Shown: positions 7,916 to 15,205, numbered from the stretch's first letter. The stretch is 64,000 nucleotides of DNA from Flavitalea plasmicola (GCF_030546645.1 NZ_JAUOTO010000009.1:1-64000), one strand, 5' to 3'. A program made the numbers and translations. The notes: generated from the sequence alone by a model not told the origin.

Positions 7916-8269
7916 CTAAATCCGCTTTTTCTTTATAGGAGATGACAATGGGTGTTTTGATTTGCCCTTCAGTTTTTTCTGCGCTTCCGCTTTTTCAAGA
8001 AATTCCTGAATATCCTTTTCCGTTACATGTTCATAGGTTTCTGCCAGTTCTGGATAAGTTATTCCAAATGCTGCTGCCAGCGAAATATTTGTTGTCAGAG
8101 CTACATCTACCTTTCCCGCCGCAATTTTTTGAATATGGGATGGCTCCATCCCAGCTTCCTTTGCTAATTTCTTCCAGCTTTTTATGTCACTTTTTTCCAA
8201 GAGCTTACTAAGCCCCACGGCAAACCGCAGTTTTATTGCATCCTTGTCTGATTTTTCGAGTGCTTTCAT
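7916..8269 (-). CDS. XRE-family helix-turn-helix regulator
   Basis: A 117-aa protein with a Cro/C1-type fold over residues 15-75: FAVGLSKLLEKS, WKKLAKEAGMEPSHIQKIAAG, then SLAAAFGITYPELA. The Lys-rich tail (KLKGKSKHP to KKKRI) suggests extra nucleic-acid contact. It is transcribed leftward from the region that also carries the structured candidate RNA (8375-8564). A perfect 9-bp dyad there, GTCTTTCAC/GTGAAAGAC at 8375-8397, is a good candidate operator. It probably controls itself and perhaps the divergent genes at 8616 onward. Confidence 0.8.
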   Translation of the reverse strand: MKALEKSDKDAIKLRFAVGLSKLLEKSDIKSWKKLAKEAGMEPSHIQKIAAGKVDVALTTNISLAAAFGITYPELAETYEHVTEKDIQEFLEKAEAQKKLKGKSKHPLSSPIKKKRI

Positions 8270-8374
8270 ATGATTAACAAGGTGGACGAATTTTAAAAAT
8301 ATTCCGACCTATGATCGTACGTCGGATTGATTTATTACCTATATTTGATCTGAAAATATTAATTAACCTTGCAG

Positions 8375-8564
8375 GTCTTTCACAAAACGTGAAAGACTTC
8401 GCTATGAGTCTCGTCCGGAAAACCGCGAATTTTCAGAGAAGTCGAGATGATAGTGAATAGCCCATCTTATATCTATAATATAGGGTGGGCCTCTATCAGC
8501 TTATCGACTTCAGGCTCTTCGCGGTGCCTCCGGACGGTAAGACGAGGCCCGCCCTATTTTTTTT
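8375..8564 (+). ncRNA. Highly structured candidate non-coding RNA or attenuator
   Basis: A short hairpin with a perfect 9-bp stem (8375-8383 with 8389-8397, 5-nt loop) is followed by a long imperfect hairpin over 8412-8536. Its nested stems are 8412-8418/8530-8536 (7 bp), 8422-8429/8518-8525 (8 bp), 8438-8445/8504-8511 (8 bp), 8448-8453/8493-8498 (6 bp) and 8460-8472/8478-8490 (13 bp, two G-U). An alternative 11-bp pairing, 8482-8492 with 8545-8555, would break the apical hairpin and is directly followed by eight T, like an intrinsic terminator. Mutually exclusive hairpins suggest an attenuator ahead of the gene at 8616. Short hairpin plus long msd-like hairpin also recalls retron RNAs, though the only RT lies 6 kb away. 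Confidence 0.55.
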
Positions 8565-8615
8565 GGTTAGCCTCTTCTTACGCCAGACTCGGGTTAAACA
8601 TCTTAATCCGAATTT

Positions 8616-8936
8616 ATGTCACATTATTTCGAACACCTGGATTTCTATAATAATCCCGTTCGGCTGCCCAAGGAGTACCGAAACGATCCAATAGCTTTTT
8701 TGGAAAAGTTTTTCTGTGACTATCATTTGGTCGATCTGAGAACTTTCCAGGACGAAATCCTGGAAACCTGCCTGACCACGGATAGCCCACCGTTTGACAA
8801 TCCCGAGAAACGGGCCGATATTATCCTTCTACATAAGAATATGGAGCTTTTGTTTGAAGCCGCCTTTTTGATCCTTAAAAAGCACGAGGCTGATGAAGAA
8901 AAGAGAAACCGAAAAGACACAACAGCTGACGAATAG
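8616..8936 (+). CDS. Hypothetical island protein
   Basis: A 106-aa acidic protein (MSHYFEHLDFYNNPVRLPKE at the start; helical C-terminus ending in charged residues). No known domain was recognised. The ATG lies about 50 bp after the T-tract of the candidate attenuator, so that RNA may control it. The next gene starts inside its 3' end (44-nt overlap), indicating a coupled pair. Similar small gene pairs are common in Bacteroidetes integrase islands, but I cannot name a family. Confidence 0.6.
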   Translation: MSHYFEHLDFYNNPVRLPKEYRNDPIAFLEKFFCDYHLVDLRTFQDEILETCLTTDSPPFDNPEKRADIILLHKNMELLFEAAFLILKKHEADEEKRNRKDTTADE

Positions 8937-9264
8937 CGAAATTCAGAAGAAAGCGCAGCGTCGTATCAACCGGCTAAATTCCATAAAGAATGAAATGGAG
9001 GCTGGTAGGATAAAAGATTTTGAACAGATTTTCGCAATTATCAGTCTATCCCGTTTATCCACCGAGCTGGGTATATCATTTTACACCTTCTGTAAGAAGG
9101 TACAAGATCCTAAGGAATGGACGGTTGGGGAAATGATGCGATTTTCTTCCTTATTAGGGACAGACTATTCTACAATCCATGAATTTATGCTGGCCCGATT
9201 GAAAGAGAAATCTAAGACCAGTGTCTTCCGGGATTATAAGCCCGAAAAATTTAATCACTTATAA
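8893..9264 (+). CDS. HTH-like hypothetical island protein
   Basis: A 123-aa basic protein. Residues 45-105 (ISLSRLSTELGISFYTFCKK, then EWTVGEMMRFSSLLGTDYST and IHEFM) look like a degenerate Cro/C1-type helix-turn-helix, so DNA binding is possible. The first 35 residues are strongly basic and coiled-coil-like. It overlaps the upstream gene by 44 nt in another frame and is followed by a strong terminator at 9311-9338. It is therefore the last gene of a two-gene unit whose function is unknown. Confidence 0.6.
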   Translation: MKKRETEKTQQLTNSEIQKKAQRRINRLNSIKNEMEAGRIKDFEQIFAIISLSRLSTELGISFYTFCKKVQDPKEWTVGEMMRFSSLLGTDYSTIHEFMLARLKEKSKTSVFRDYKPEKFNHL

Positions 9265-9310
9265 ATAATCTTTTCAATAGGCTCTGGAGAGGGTTTGGCT
9301 TTGGTTGGGT

Positions 9311-9338
9311 AAAACCGGCCCATGTGGCCGGTTTTTTT
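9311..9338 (+). terminator. Intrinsic terminator after the 8616-9264 gene pair
   Basis: The arms AAAACCGGCC and GGCCGGTTTT enclose a 5-nt loop (CATGT) and run straight into a T tract. This is a strong rho-independent terminator 46 bp after the stop of the upstream gene. The A-rich 5' side lets it work leftward as well. Confidence 0.85.
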
Positions 9339-9378
9339 CGCTACCCGGAAGTTGTACAAGTCGGGATAAAAAGACAAA

Positions 9379-9518
9379 CTTCGCGGAGGGATATCATTGC
9401 TTATTATACGGATCGACTATGAGTTTAGGCTGAATACCGCACTCTGGCGATCGGAGATACTAAAGCCGAAGGCAATGATATTCCACCGCGAAGCGCCAAA
9501 GCCGGCCCCAAGGCCGGA
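9379..9518. repeat. Long nested hairpin: 22-bp inverted repeat plus CCGGCC hairpin
   Basis: Two 22-nt arms at 9379-9400 and 9472-9493 match as an inverted repeat at 20 of 22 positions; one difference is a G-U pair. They enclose 71 nt that contain two further nested stems, GATCG/CGATC (9411-9415 with 9448-9452) and GAGT/ACTC (9421-9424 with 9441-9444). Eight bases later comes CCGGCC/GGCCGG with a CCAA loop (9502-9517). No gene covers the region. It lies between the terminator at 9338 and the excisionase-like gene. A structured RNA, an integrase or excisionase target, or a transfer or replication origin are all possible. Confidence 0.6.
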
Positions 9519-9601
9519 TCTTATTCTACTGCTGCTCGGCTGCGGCCGCATAGACGCCGCAAAGAGGCCCTTTAATCCGGGACGCACCGCGCCCCGAAGT
9601 C

Positions 9602-9757
9602 GGGCTACTACGCGCCCAGCAACGTATAATAACCTAATTCTTGCTGACAACAATACATCTTGCTGTGCGCCACCACGCGCACTCAGAAGGTCAAAAAATA
9701 GGTGCAAAATCATTTCGGGCGCTATTTATACATCTTGCTGGGCGCTTCAACGCGCCC
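9602..9757. repeat. Array of hairpin-bearing direct repeats
   Basis: Two copies of a unit, ATACATCTTGCTG followed by a 6-bp stem, lie at about 9653-9684 and 9728-9759. The stems are GTGCGC/GCGCAC (9665-9682) and GGGCGC/GCGCCC (9740-9757), both with 6-nt loops. The sequence difference is a paired change (T-A to G-C) that keeps the stem. A degenerate third copy (GGGC/GCCC) is at 9602-9617. The paired change suggests the fold itself is selected. The array directly precedes the 3' end of the excisionase-like gene, so a recombination or regulatory site is plausible. Confidence 0.5.
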
Positions 9758-9838
9758 TCACCTCTAGAGACTTGCCAAAGAAGAAAGCTCGAAAACCATG
9801 CAGGAAGCCCCTTTGCAGAAGCCCTCCGGCAAACCTGT

Positions 9839-10153
9839 TCAGGGTTCCCTTTTTTGGGCAGTCAAGAGATGGTCTATTTCGGCTGCATCGTAATAGGTAA
9901 GACCGCCCATCTTGGCGAAGGGTATCTTGCCATTGTTCCGCAGGGTCTGTAAGGTCCCGGCTGAGACGCCCAGCATTTTCCTCACTTCATTGGATTTAAG
10001 CCAGCGTTTGTTGGTCTTGTTCAGATGGCCTTCCAGTATCATTTTTATATCCATCAACATTTTAGTCCGGAATTCCTCCAGGTCCTTTATTGTGACCAGT
10101 TGAGAGGGCGACGGCTTTTGGTCGTTATCCATTAAATAAAGTAGTTTACCCAT
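9839..10153 (-). CDS. Excisionase-like helix-turn-helix (HTH_17) protein
   Basis: A 104-aa protein. Its C-terminal half (about 50-98) has the MerR/excisionase-type winged helix-turn-helix typical of Bacteroidetes mobile elements: RWLKSNEVRKMLGVSAGTLQ, then LRNNGKIPFAKMGG and YYDAAEIDHLL. The N-terminal half is helical and may dimerise. Such proteins sit beside tyrosine integrases and act as directionality factors or repressors. The integrase lies 1.2 kb to the right on the same strand. The hairpin array just beyond its 3' end may be its binding region. Confidence 0.8.
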   Translation of the reverse strand: MGKLLYLMDNDQKPSPSQLVTIKDLEEFRTKMLMDIKMILEGHLNKTNKRWLKSNEVRKMLGVSAGTLQTLRNNGKIPFAKMGGLTYYDAAEIDHLLTAQKREP

Positions 10154-10284
10154 AGGTACTTTTTAGCTCAATTTACCATACGCTGAAGCGAGTCTTTCAG
10201 TGTGGGGAACAGGCACGGAAAGATTTTTTAAGGAAATTGGGACAAAATCAATCCAATTGACTATTTTTCTCAATAAACCAATTG

Positions 10285-10917
10285 ATGAAAAGGCTAGTTT
10301 TCGTAGTCGTTGTTTTGCAAACATTAGGTTGTTCAAATGGAAGCTCTCTAAAGGAGAAAAATGCCAATAATGGGGCTTTAACCACCGAGGAAACATATCC
10401 GGAGAAACCTGTAATAAAATATAAGGATAACGGAGACGATACCGGGGACGGAGACTTTGCTCTATCTATCGTTGAGATCGCAGAAACTGACACTACCATA
10501 ATATATAAGGCTTTATCAACCTCGGAAAACGGAAAATTGGGATTGGTTCTTGATATTCCTAAAAAGGACGGAGAAAAAGGGTTTGGCCGATCTATCCTAA
10601 TAAAGAGCACCGGCTGGGAAAGTGATAATTTTATTCGCTTCATGGCAGAGGAATACAATCAAAAGATGGACTCGTCAAGCCACTTTATCAAGACAATATC
10701 AGTGGCCTATGTAAATATGCACACCTTTGGCAAAACTTTGGGCGCGGTATACCATTATGATTCGACCATAGATGAATACAAGCTCTTTTTTGAGGGTCCC
10801 AGTAAAGATGACTACGCTGAACTATACTTAAATATTAATAAACGAGAAAAGATAATTGAATTTAAAGAGAAGGACCCGGAATATCGCCCTCAACTGATTA
10901 AGTTCTTCCGGGAATAA
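10285..10917 (+). CDS. Putative lipoprotein, island cargo
   Basis: A 210-aa lipoprotein. A TTG codon at 10282 gives a one-residue-longer start; I prefer the ATG at 10285. The signal KRLVFVVVVLQTLGCSNG has a lipobox (TLGC) with the lipid-bearing Cys near residue 16. An acidic linker with GDDTGDGD follows. The mature part is a mixed alpha/beta domain without recognised motifs. It lies between the excisionase-like gene and the integrase, divergent from the former. No function can be assigned. Confidence 0.65.
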   Translation: MKRLVFVVVVLQTLGCSNGSSLKEKNANNGALTTEETYPEKPVIKYKDNGDDTGDGDFALSIVEIAETDTTIIYKALSTSENGKLGLVLDIPKKDGEKGFGRSILIKSTGWESDNFIRFMAEEYNQKMDSSSHFIKTISVAYVNMHTFGKTLGAVYHYDSTIDEYKLFFEGPSKDDYAELYLNINKREKIIEFKEKDPEYRPQLIKFFRE

Positions 10918-10969
10918 TGTAAGGCAGCTGCTCAAACACATTTAAAAATTGTTTTGTTTATTTTAGGCT

Positions 10970-11299
10970 ATGAAATCACTTTCTGTAACTGTGACCGAGT
11001 TCGTGGACAGTAGCAGCTACCCAGGCTGGGTAAGAGCTGTTTTCAAGGACGTAAATGGTAAAGAATGGTCAATAGTTGATAAGACTGTATATTTCGATGT
11101 TTATGAAACACTCCAACCGGATGTCATTTATCCTCAATCCGCGCGAATAGAATGCCACATCATCGGTGAACGCCTCGATCAAAATAACAGACAGATATTT
11201 ACCATTGATATTAGTGCTCCCTTTCTTTTAGAGGCAGAAGATGGGACAACAATATTCGATATCTATTCTGAACTAATCGAGGATTGCGAATCGGCCTGA
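10970..11299 (+). CDS. Hypothetical small beta-rich protein
   Basis: A 109-aa acidic protein (MKSLSVTVTEFVDSSSYPGW at the start). The pattern suggests a small beta-barrel: AVFKDVNGKEWSIVDKTVYF, then ARIECHIIGER and IFTIDIS, ending with an acidic helix. No signal peptide is seen. It follows the lipoprotein gene by 52 nt on the same strand, and its 3' end faces the integrase gene. Proteins of this type are sometimes immunity or phage-related, but I do not recognise the family. Confidence 0.55.
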   Translation: MKSLSVTVTEFVDSSSYPGWVRAVFKDVNGKEWSIVDKTVYFDVYETLQPDVIYPQSARIECHIIGERLDQNNRQIFTIDISAPFLLEAEDGTTIFDIYSELIEDCESA

Positions 11300-11341
11300 G
11301 CCTAAATTGTTCTTGGGCTGCATTACCACAGGATTGTTCTT

Positions 11342-12565
11342 TCATTTCCGCTCAAACTTCGTTCTTAGGATCGTCATGTCTTCACTGATTTTCCTGTCGA
11401 GCACCTTCGCATAGTGCTGTGTCGTTTTCAGGTTCCTATGCCCCAACATCTTACTGACCGACTCGATGGGCACCCCATTACTCAATGTGATTGTCGTGGC
11501 AAAAGTATGCCGGGCGATATGAAAGGTTAGATTCTTCCGTATCCCGCAGACATCGGCGATTTCTTTCAAATAGGCGTTCATCTTCTGATTGCTCAAGACA
11601 GGCAGGACATGGCCGGAATCGCAGCAAGGTGGTAAGTCCTGGTATTTCTCCATTATTGTCCTTGCCGGTGGAATGAGGGGAATCCGCGATTGGGTACCGG
11701 TTTTCTGCCGATGGGTGAAAATCCAAGAATTCCCATCGATACCCTGTGCGATCTCAGAACGGCGAAGTTTCTTGACATCCGCATATGCTAAGCCGGTGTA
11801 GCAGGAAAACAAAAAGATGTCCCTCACGAGGTTTAGCCGGTCAGTCGGGAAGACCTTGGAATCGATCTTTTCCAACTCCAGCTCTGTGAGGGCTTCCCGC
11901 TCTACTTCCTGCTTGGTCCGCTTGAACCCGGTAAAAGGGTCTCGGGGTAGCCAACCCTTCCGAATGCAGCCATTAACGATTTTCTTAAGATTGCCGATAT
12001 ATTTCAAAGTCGTGTTGTGGGCGCAGTTCCGATGAGTTTTCAACCAAAACTCCAAATCAGCGACAAAATCATAATCCAGCCGTTTTATGTCAATATCCTG
12101 CGTCCCATACTTCCATTTGATAAATTCACGAACATGATCACGGCAGGTATTATAGCGATCCAGCGTTGCTGGACAAAATTCTTTTCCAGCCCGGATGAGT
12201 GCGGCCATCTGGTCATTATGCTGCTGAAACACCTCAAGCAATGGACGGACCGGCTCCGTGAGGCCAAGCCACTTCTCGCGGAAATTCGCAAAATTGATGG
12301 CAACCCCGTCCATCACCATTTCCCGTTCCTTCTGCAACACTTTGCTCGATAGGGTGTCCAAATACAAATTCAATTGCCGGGCCTGGGAAGTGTTTCCCTT
12401 CAACCGCCCGGCAGCGGCGGACCAGTGCGCGGGATCGATGAACCGCTGGATACTTTGCTCAAGACGCTGCCCATTAATGGTAATGCGCATATAGACGGGT
12501 GCTAGGCCGTCGCTGGTCTTCTTAGATTTCCGAGCATAAAAGAGGGTGCTGATACGATGTTCCAT
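11342..12565 (-). CDS. Site-specific tyrosine integrase of the island
   Basis: A 407-aa recombinase. A longer frame extends to 12712, but the ATG at 12565 (MEHRISTLFYARKSKK) gives the usual length and the usual start of the Bacteroidetes arm-binding domain. Domains in order are arm-binding (1-90), SAM-like core-binding (about 105-210) and catalytic (about 225-400). The C-terminal catalytic motif HIARHTFAT supplies His and Arg, GHRNLKTTQHY supplies the second His and the nucleophile Tyr. The position of the first catalytic Arg reads TGLAYADV, a replacement known in Bacteroidetes relatives such as IntDOT. It should integrate and excise the island at the adjacent att site (12811-12840). Confidence 0.95.
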   Translation of the reverse strand: MEHRISTLFYARKSKKTSDGLAPVYMRITINGQRLEQSIQRFIDPAHWSAAAGRLKGNTSQARQLNLYLDTLSSKVLQKEREMVMDGVAINFANFREKWLGLTEPVRPLLEVFQQHNDQMAALIRAGKEFCPATLDRYNTCRDHVREFIKWKYGTQDIDIKRLDYDFVADLEFWLKTHRNCAHNTTLKYIGNLKKIVNGCIRKGWLPRDPFTGFKRTKQEVEREALTELELEKIDSKVFPTDRLNLVRDIFLFSCYTGLAYADVKKLRRSEIAQGIDGNSWIFTHRQKTGTQSRIPLIPPARTIMEKYQDLPPCCDSGHVLPVLSNQKMNAYLKEIADVCGIRKNLTFHIARHTFATTITLSNGVPIESVSKMLGHRNLKTTQHYAKVLDRKISEDMTILRTKFERK

Positions 12566-12756
12566 GTTCCACTGTGTTTTTGGTTTTTGAATCGGTTTTG
12601 CGTCCGTCACCAAAAGCGGTTGATCTTTGAGAATTGCAGGCCCGGTGGGGCTTTTCTGAGATTCGGTGCACCAAAATTCCGATAAAGAACGAGGCACCGA
12701 ATCAGGCTCCATGAACTTTGAAATTCTTTAGAACAACTTGTAGTGGAAAAATTCAA

Positions 12757-12790
12757 AAGGGCCCGGAGAACCAGCGTTCTACGAGCCCTT
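12757..12790. terminator. Strong hairpin between the integrase promoter side and the att fragment
   Basis: Outer arms AAGGGC/GCCCTT (12757-12762 with 12785-12790) enclose AGAAC/GTTCT (12767-12771 with 12776-12780) and a CAGC loop. The flanks are A/T-rich rather than a clean T tract. It may end transcription entering the island, or be an integrase arm-type site. Confidence 0.5.
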
Positions 12791-12810
12791 AATACTATTT
12801 GAAAATTCTA

Positions 12811-12840
12811 TCTGCGGAGAGGGAGGGATTCGAACCTCCG
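12811..12840 (-). other. tRNA-3'-end-like attachment (att) fragment
   Basis: Read on the minus strand, CGGAGGTTCGAATCCCTCC continues into CTCTCCGCAGA, the T-arm and acceptor end typical of a tRNA-Ser. The 5' two-thirds of a tRNA are absent: the next bases upstream run into the stop of the T9SS protein gene at 12860. It sits 245 bp from the integrase start, as expected for an island junction. The 3' end points toward the integrase, whereas a simple displaced 3' fragment should point away from the island, so either the tRNA was later disrupted or a tRNA-like site was used. Confidence 0.65.
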
Positions 12841-12859
12841 GATCAAGGGGGATGCCTTT

Positions 12860-13954
12860 TTATCCCTGGGGTTTCTTCAGGATCCTGAGTATTTCCAGGT
12901 GCGTGCCGCTCTGCAGTTGAAGGAAGTAGACGCCTGCCGGGAGGCTGCTCAGATCCAGGTATTGCTGGCGTGTGCCATCGGGTAGCTGGGTTTTAAACAA
13001 GGGGATGCCGGCAGTGTTGTAAATGGTGAGCAAGGACCGGTCGGCGGGTGTGGCCAGAACGACAGTGAGGCTGGAGGTGAAAGGGTTGGGTATTGCGGTG
13101 GTCATGAAGAGCGAGGGGGTATAGAACAGCGGGACAATGCTGGAATAAGTGAACTTATTGTCCAGGTCGACCTGTTTGATCCTATAGTAATTGGCGCCGG
13201 AGGCGGGATGGGTATGGATCCAGGCGTATTCTTTTTGCTGTGCGCTATTGCCTGCGGCGGGAGTGGCGCCGATGGAGGTATAGGCATGGCCGTCGAGGCT
13301 GTGTTCGATCTCAAAGCTTTTCGTGTTGTGTTCTTCGGCGGTAGCCCAGGTGAGGTGGGATTGACCATCTATGATTTCACCTTTTGCGTAGAGCCAGGTG
13401 AGGGGGAGGGGGACGTCGTTGGCAAAGCCAGCCGAAGCGGTGAGGCTGCCGGGGGTACGGATGAATAGCCGGTGGGGACCCTTGGACAGGGTGTCGATGC
13501 CCAGCGTGAGGGACAGGTTGGAGATGTCCGTGCCCGCAGAGACAGATCGTTTGATCCCATTGCCGAAGCCCGGGTCGTTGTCGAAGAAGACTTCCAGCTG
13601 CGTGATGGGAGCTGGTGCGGAGGCATTCGGGGAGTAGGGGGGATGAAGGTTCTCGAACGTGCCGGCTGCCGTCAGGCTCCAGCTGCCGGAAGCATCTTTG
13701 CTACGGATGAATAGCTGGTGGACCCCATGCGAGATAGAAGCCAAAGGTATGGTGGCCATGAGGGATGTAATGTCGGGTGCGTCGGTGTGTGGCAAGGGGG
13801 TGGCGTTGCCGAAGCCCGGGTCGGTATCGATGAACCATTCGATGGCGGTGACTTGCGGAGGAGGTGAAGGAGCGGGGGAATAGGCCGGTTGGGCAGAGGA
13901 GAGCATGGTTCCGGCGAGGAAGGCTGCTATAGGCAGGATGATACGTAAGTTCAT
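12860..13954 (-). CDS. Secreted protein with T9SS type A sorting domain
   Basis: A 364-aa exported protein. The signal peptide MNLRIILPIAAFLAGTML ends near SSAQ. Two repeats follow, each containing a FFDNDPGFGN-type motif (EWFIDTDPGFGNATPLP and EVFFDNDPGFGNGIKRS) and a HRLFIR or HQLFIR strand. A fibronectin-like segment (LTWATAEEHNTKSFEIEHS) comes next. The end is a type IX secretion sorting domain: IPNPFTSSLTVVL, then GIPLFKT and LPAGVYFLQL. The protein is thus delivered to the cell surface. It lies 10 nt after the beta-helix gene, probably co-transcribed. No enzymatic motif is seen. Confidence 0.85.
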   Translation of the reverse strand: MNLRIILPIAAFLAGTMLSSAQPAYSPAPSPPPQVTAIEWFIDTDPGFGNATPLPHTDAPDITSLMATIPLASISHGVHQLFIRSKDASGSWSLTAAGTFENLHPPYSPNASAPAPITQLEVFFDNDPGFGNGIKRSVSAGTDISNLSLTLGIDTLSKGPHRLFIRTPGSLTASAGFANDVPLPLTWLYAKGEIIDGQSHLTWATAEEHNTKSFEIEHSLDGHAYTSIGATPAAGNSAQQKEYAWIHTHPASGANYYRIKQVDLDNKFTYSSIVPLFYTPSLFMTTAIPNPFTSSLTVVLATPADRSLLTIYNTAGIPLFKTQLPDGTRQQYLDLSSLPAGVYFLQLQSGTHLEILRILKKPQG

Positions 13955-13964
13955 GTTGTCCAGT

Positions 13965-15029
13965 TTAATTGTTACTGCGTGTGCTTAGGATGATGTCCAT
14001 GGTGGTGGCGGAAGGATCAACGGAAACGGGCACGGTCAGCCGATAGATCGAAGGGATGGGAGGGATGCCGCTGGTGCGATAGGAGTCCGTGGCGGCAACG
14101 GTGTTGTAGGCGCCGCGGTCGGGAGTGATGCCTCCGATGGTTTCGCCTGTACCGCGCAGGACGCCCGGGCCGGCCGTGCGGAAACGACTGTCCCCATAAC
14201 CTGTGGACGTGTTGCCAGTAAACAGGGTGGACATGTCGACATTTGTGTGATTGCCATCTGCACCATCTGTTACATTGGTGACGGTGGGTGCGGCGAATGA
14301 GTTATTCCGGATGATGTTGTTGCCGCCGGTGATGGCGGCCATATTGGTGGAGACGAATACGTTGTTGGCAATGTAGAAATTGTTCAGGATTACGTCTGCC
14401 TGTGCGAAGTTGACGGTGTTGTTGCGGAAGAGGCCGGTGACGTTGGCATCCAGGTTGATGGACGCGCCTCCGACGCCGGTGGCCGTGGAGAAGATATTGT
14501 TTTCTATGGTAGCCGTCACCTGTGCGGTGAGGAATGCCGAGACGATGAAAGATTCCAGGAAATTCTTTGTAATGATGATGCCCGTGGTGGGCCTGTCGAA
14601 AGCCGTGATGTTGACCTGTCCTATCACATGGCAACGGGTGAGGGTGACGTCGTGGACGTTGTGCAGGAAGGACATGCTGTTGAAGGTCATACCTGCGATG
14701 AAGCTGCCGCTGCCATTGGCTGTTGCGGAACTGCTGTCGACGACCATGCCGTTGGACACGCTGCTGTCCTTATCCACCTGGAGGTTTCCGCCGCCCAGGA
14801 AATAGCCGTTGCCCAGGATGACCAGGCGTTTGTTGAGCAGAAAATTCGGGTAGGGAGTGGCGGAGGGTTCGATGTGAAGGGTATCGCCGGGTGCTGCCGC
14901 TGCGATGGCGTCGTTGATGAGAACGAAGTCTGCGGACTTTGACGGGTCGTTGTTCACGCGCCAGATATGGGCGCTGGCGAGATGGGACAGTGCGATGACG
15001 GCACCGGCGAGGAGCAGGGCTCTTTTCAT
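13965..15029 (-). CDS. Secreted right-handed beta-helix repeat protein
   Basis: A 354-aa exported protein with signal peptide MKRALLLAGAVIALSHLASA. The body is a series of short repeats rich in Asn, Val and Thr (IENNIFSTATG, LFRNNTVNF, YIANNVFVSTN, IIRNNSFA), the signature of a parallel right-handed beta-helix. The start of the helix, FVLINDAIAAAAPGDTLHIE, matches the conserved opening of NosD- or pectate-lyase-like proteins. No catalytic set typical of polysaccharide lyases is evident. It has no sorting domain of its own, but forms an operon with the T9SS protein 10 nt downstream. An adhesive or glycan-binding role is possible. Confidence 0.8.
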   Translation of the reverse strand: MKRALLLAGAVIALSHLASAHIWRVNNDPSKSADFVLINDAIAAAAPGDTLHIEPSATPYPNFLLNKRLVILGNGYFLGGGNLQVDKDSSVSNGMVVDSSSATANGSGSFIAGMTFNSMSFLHNVHDVTLTRCHVIGQVNITAFDRPTTGIIITKNFLESFIVSAFLTAQVTATIENNIFSTATGVGGASINLDANVTGLFRNNTVNFAQADVILNNFYIANNVFVSTNMAAITGGNNIIRNNSFAAPTVTNVTDGADGNHTNVDMSTLFTGNTSTGYGDSRFRTAGPGVLRGTGETIGGITPDRGAYNTVAATDSYRTSGIPPIPSIYRLTVPVSVDPSATTMDIILSTRSNN

Positions 15030-15178
15030 TGTAATGTGATTGTTATGAAAAAATAGTGGCCTTCGGGTGGTTGGGGGAGTGGTGCAAGAAAAGAAGAAAA
15101 TGGAAGTTGGTGGACGGCAGTTGCCGAACGGCGGGTTTGGAAGGCTGTAAGGTGTGGTCGTGGGGTTTTTGTAAATAA

Positions 15179-15205
15179 GACGGCCTCCCTTTTGGGGAGG
15201 CCGTC
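15179..15205 (-). terminator. Terminator after the lipoprotein gene at 15235
   Basis: An 11-bp perfect stem, GACGGCCTCCC with GGGAGGCCGTC, has a short T-rich loop. On the minus strand it follows the stop of the lipoprotein gene by 30 bp and is followed by TTATTTAC. It isolates that gene from the beta-helix operon. Confidence 0.8.

Noticed and set aside
9397-9900. 167-codon plus-strand frame through the hairpin-rich region
   Set aside because: Arg/Pro-rich composition reflects GC-rich hairpins; it runs antisense into the excisionase-like gene and has no domain pattern.
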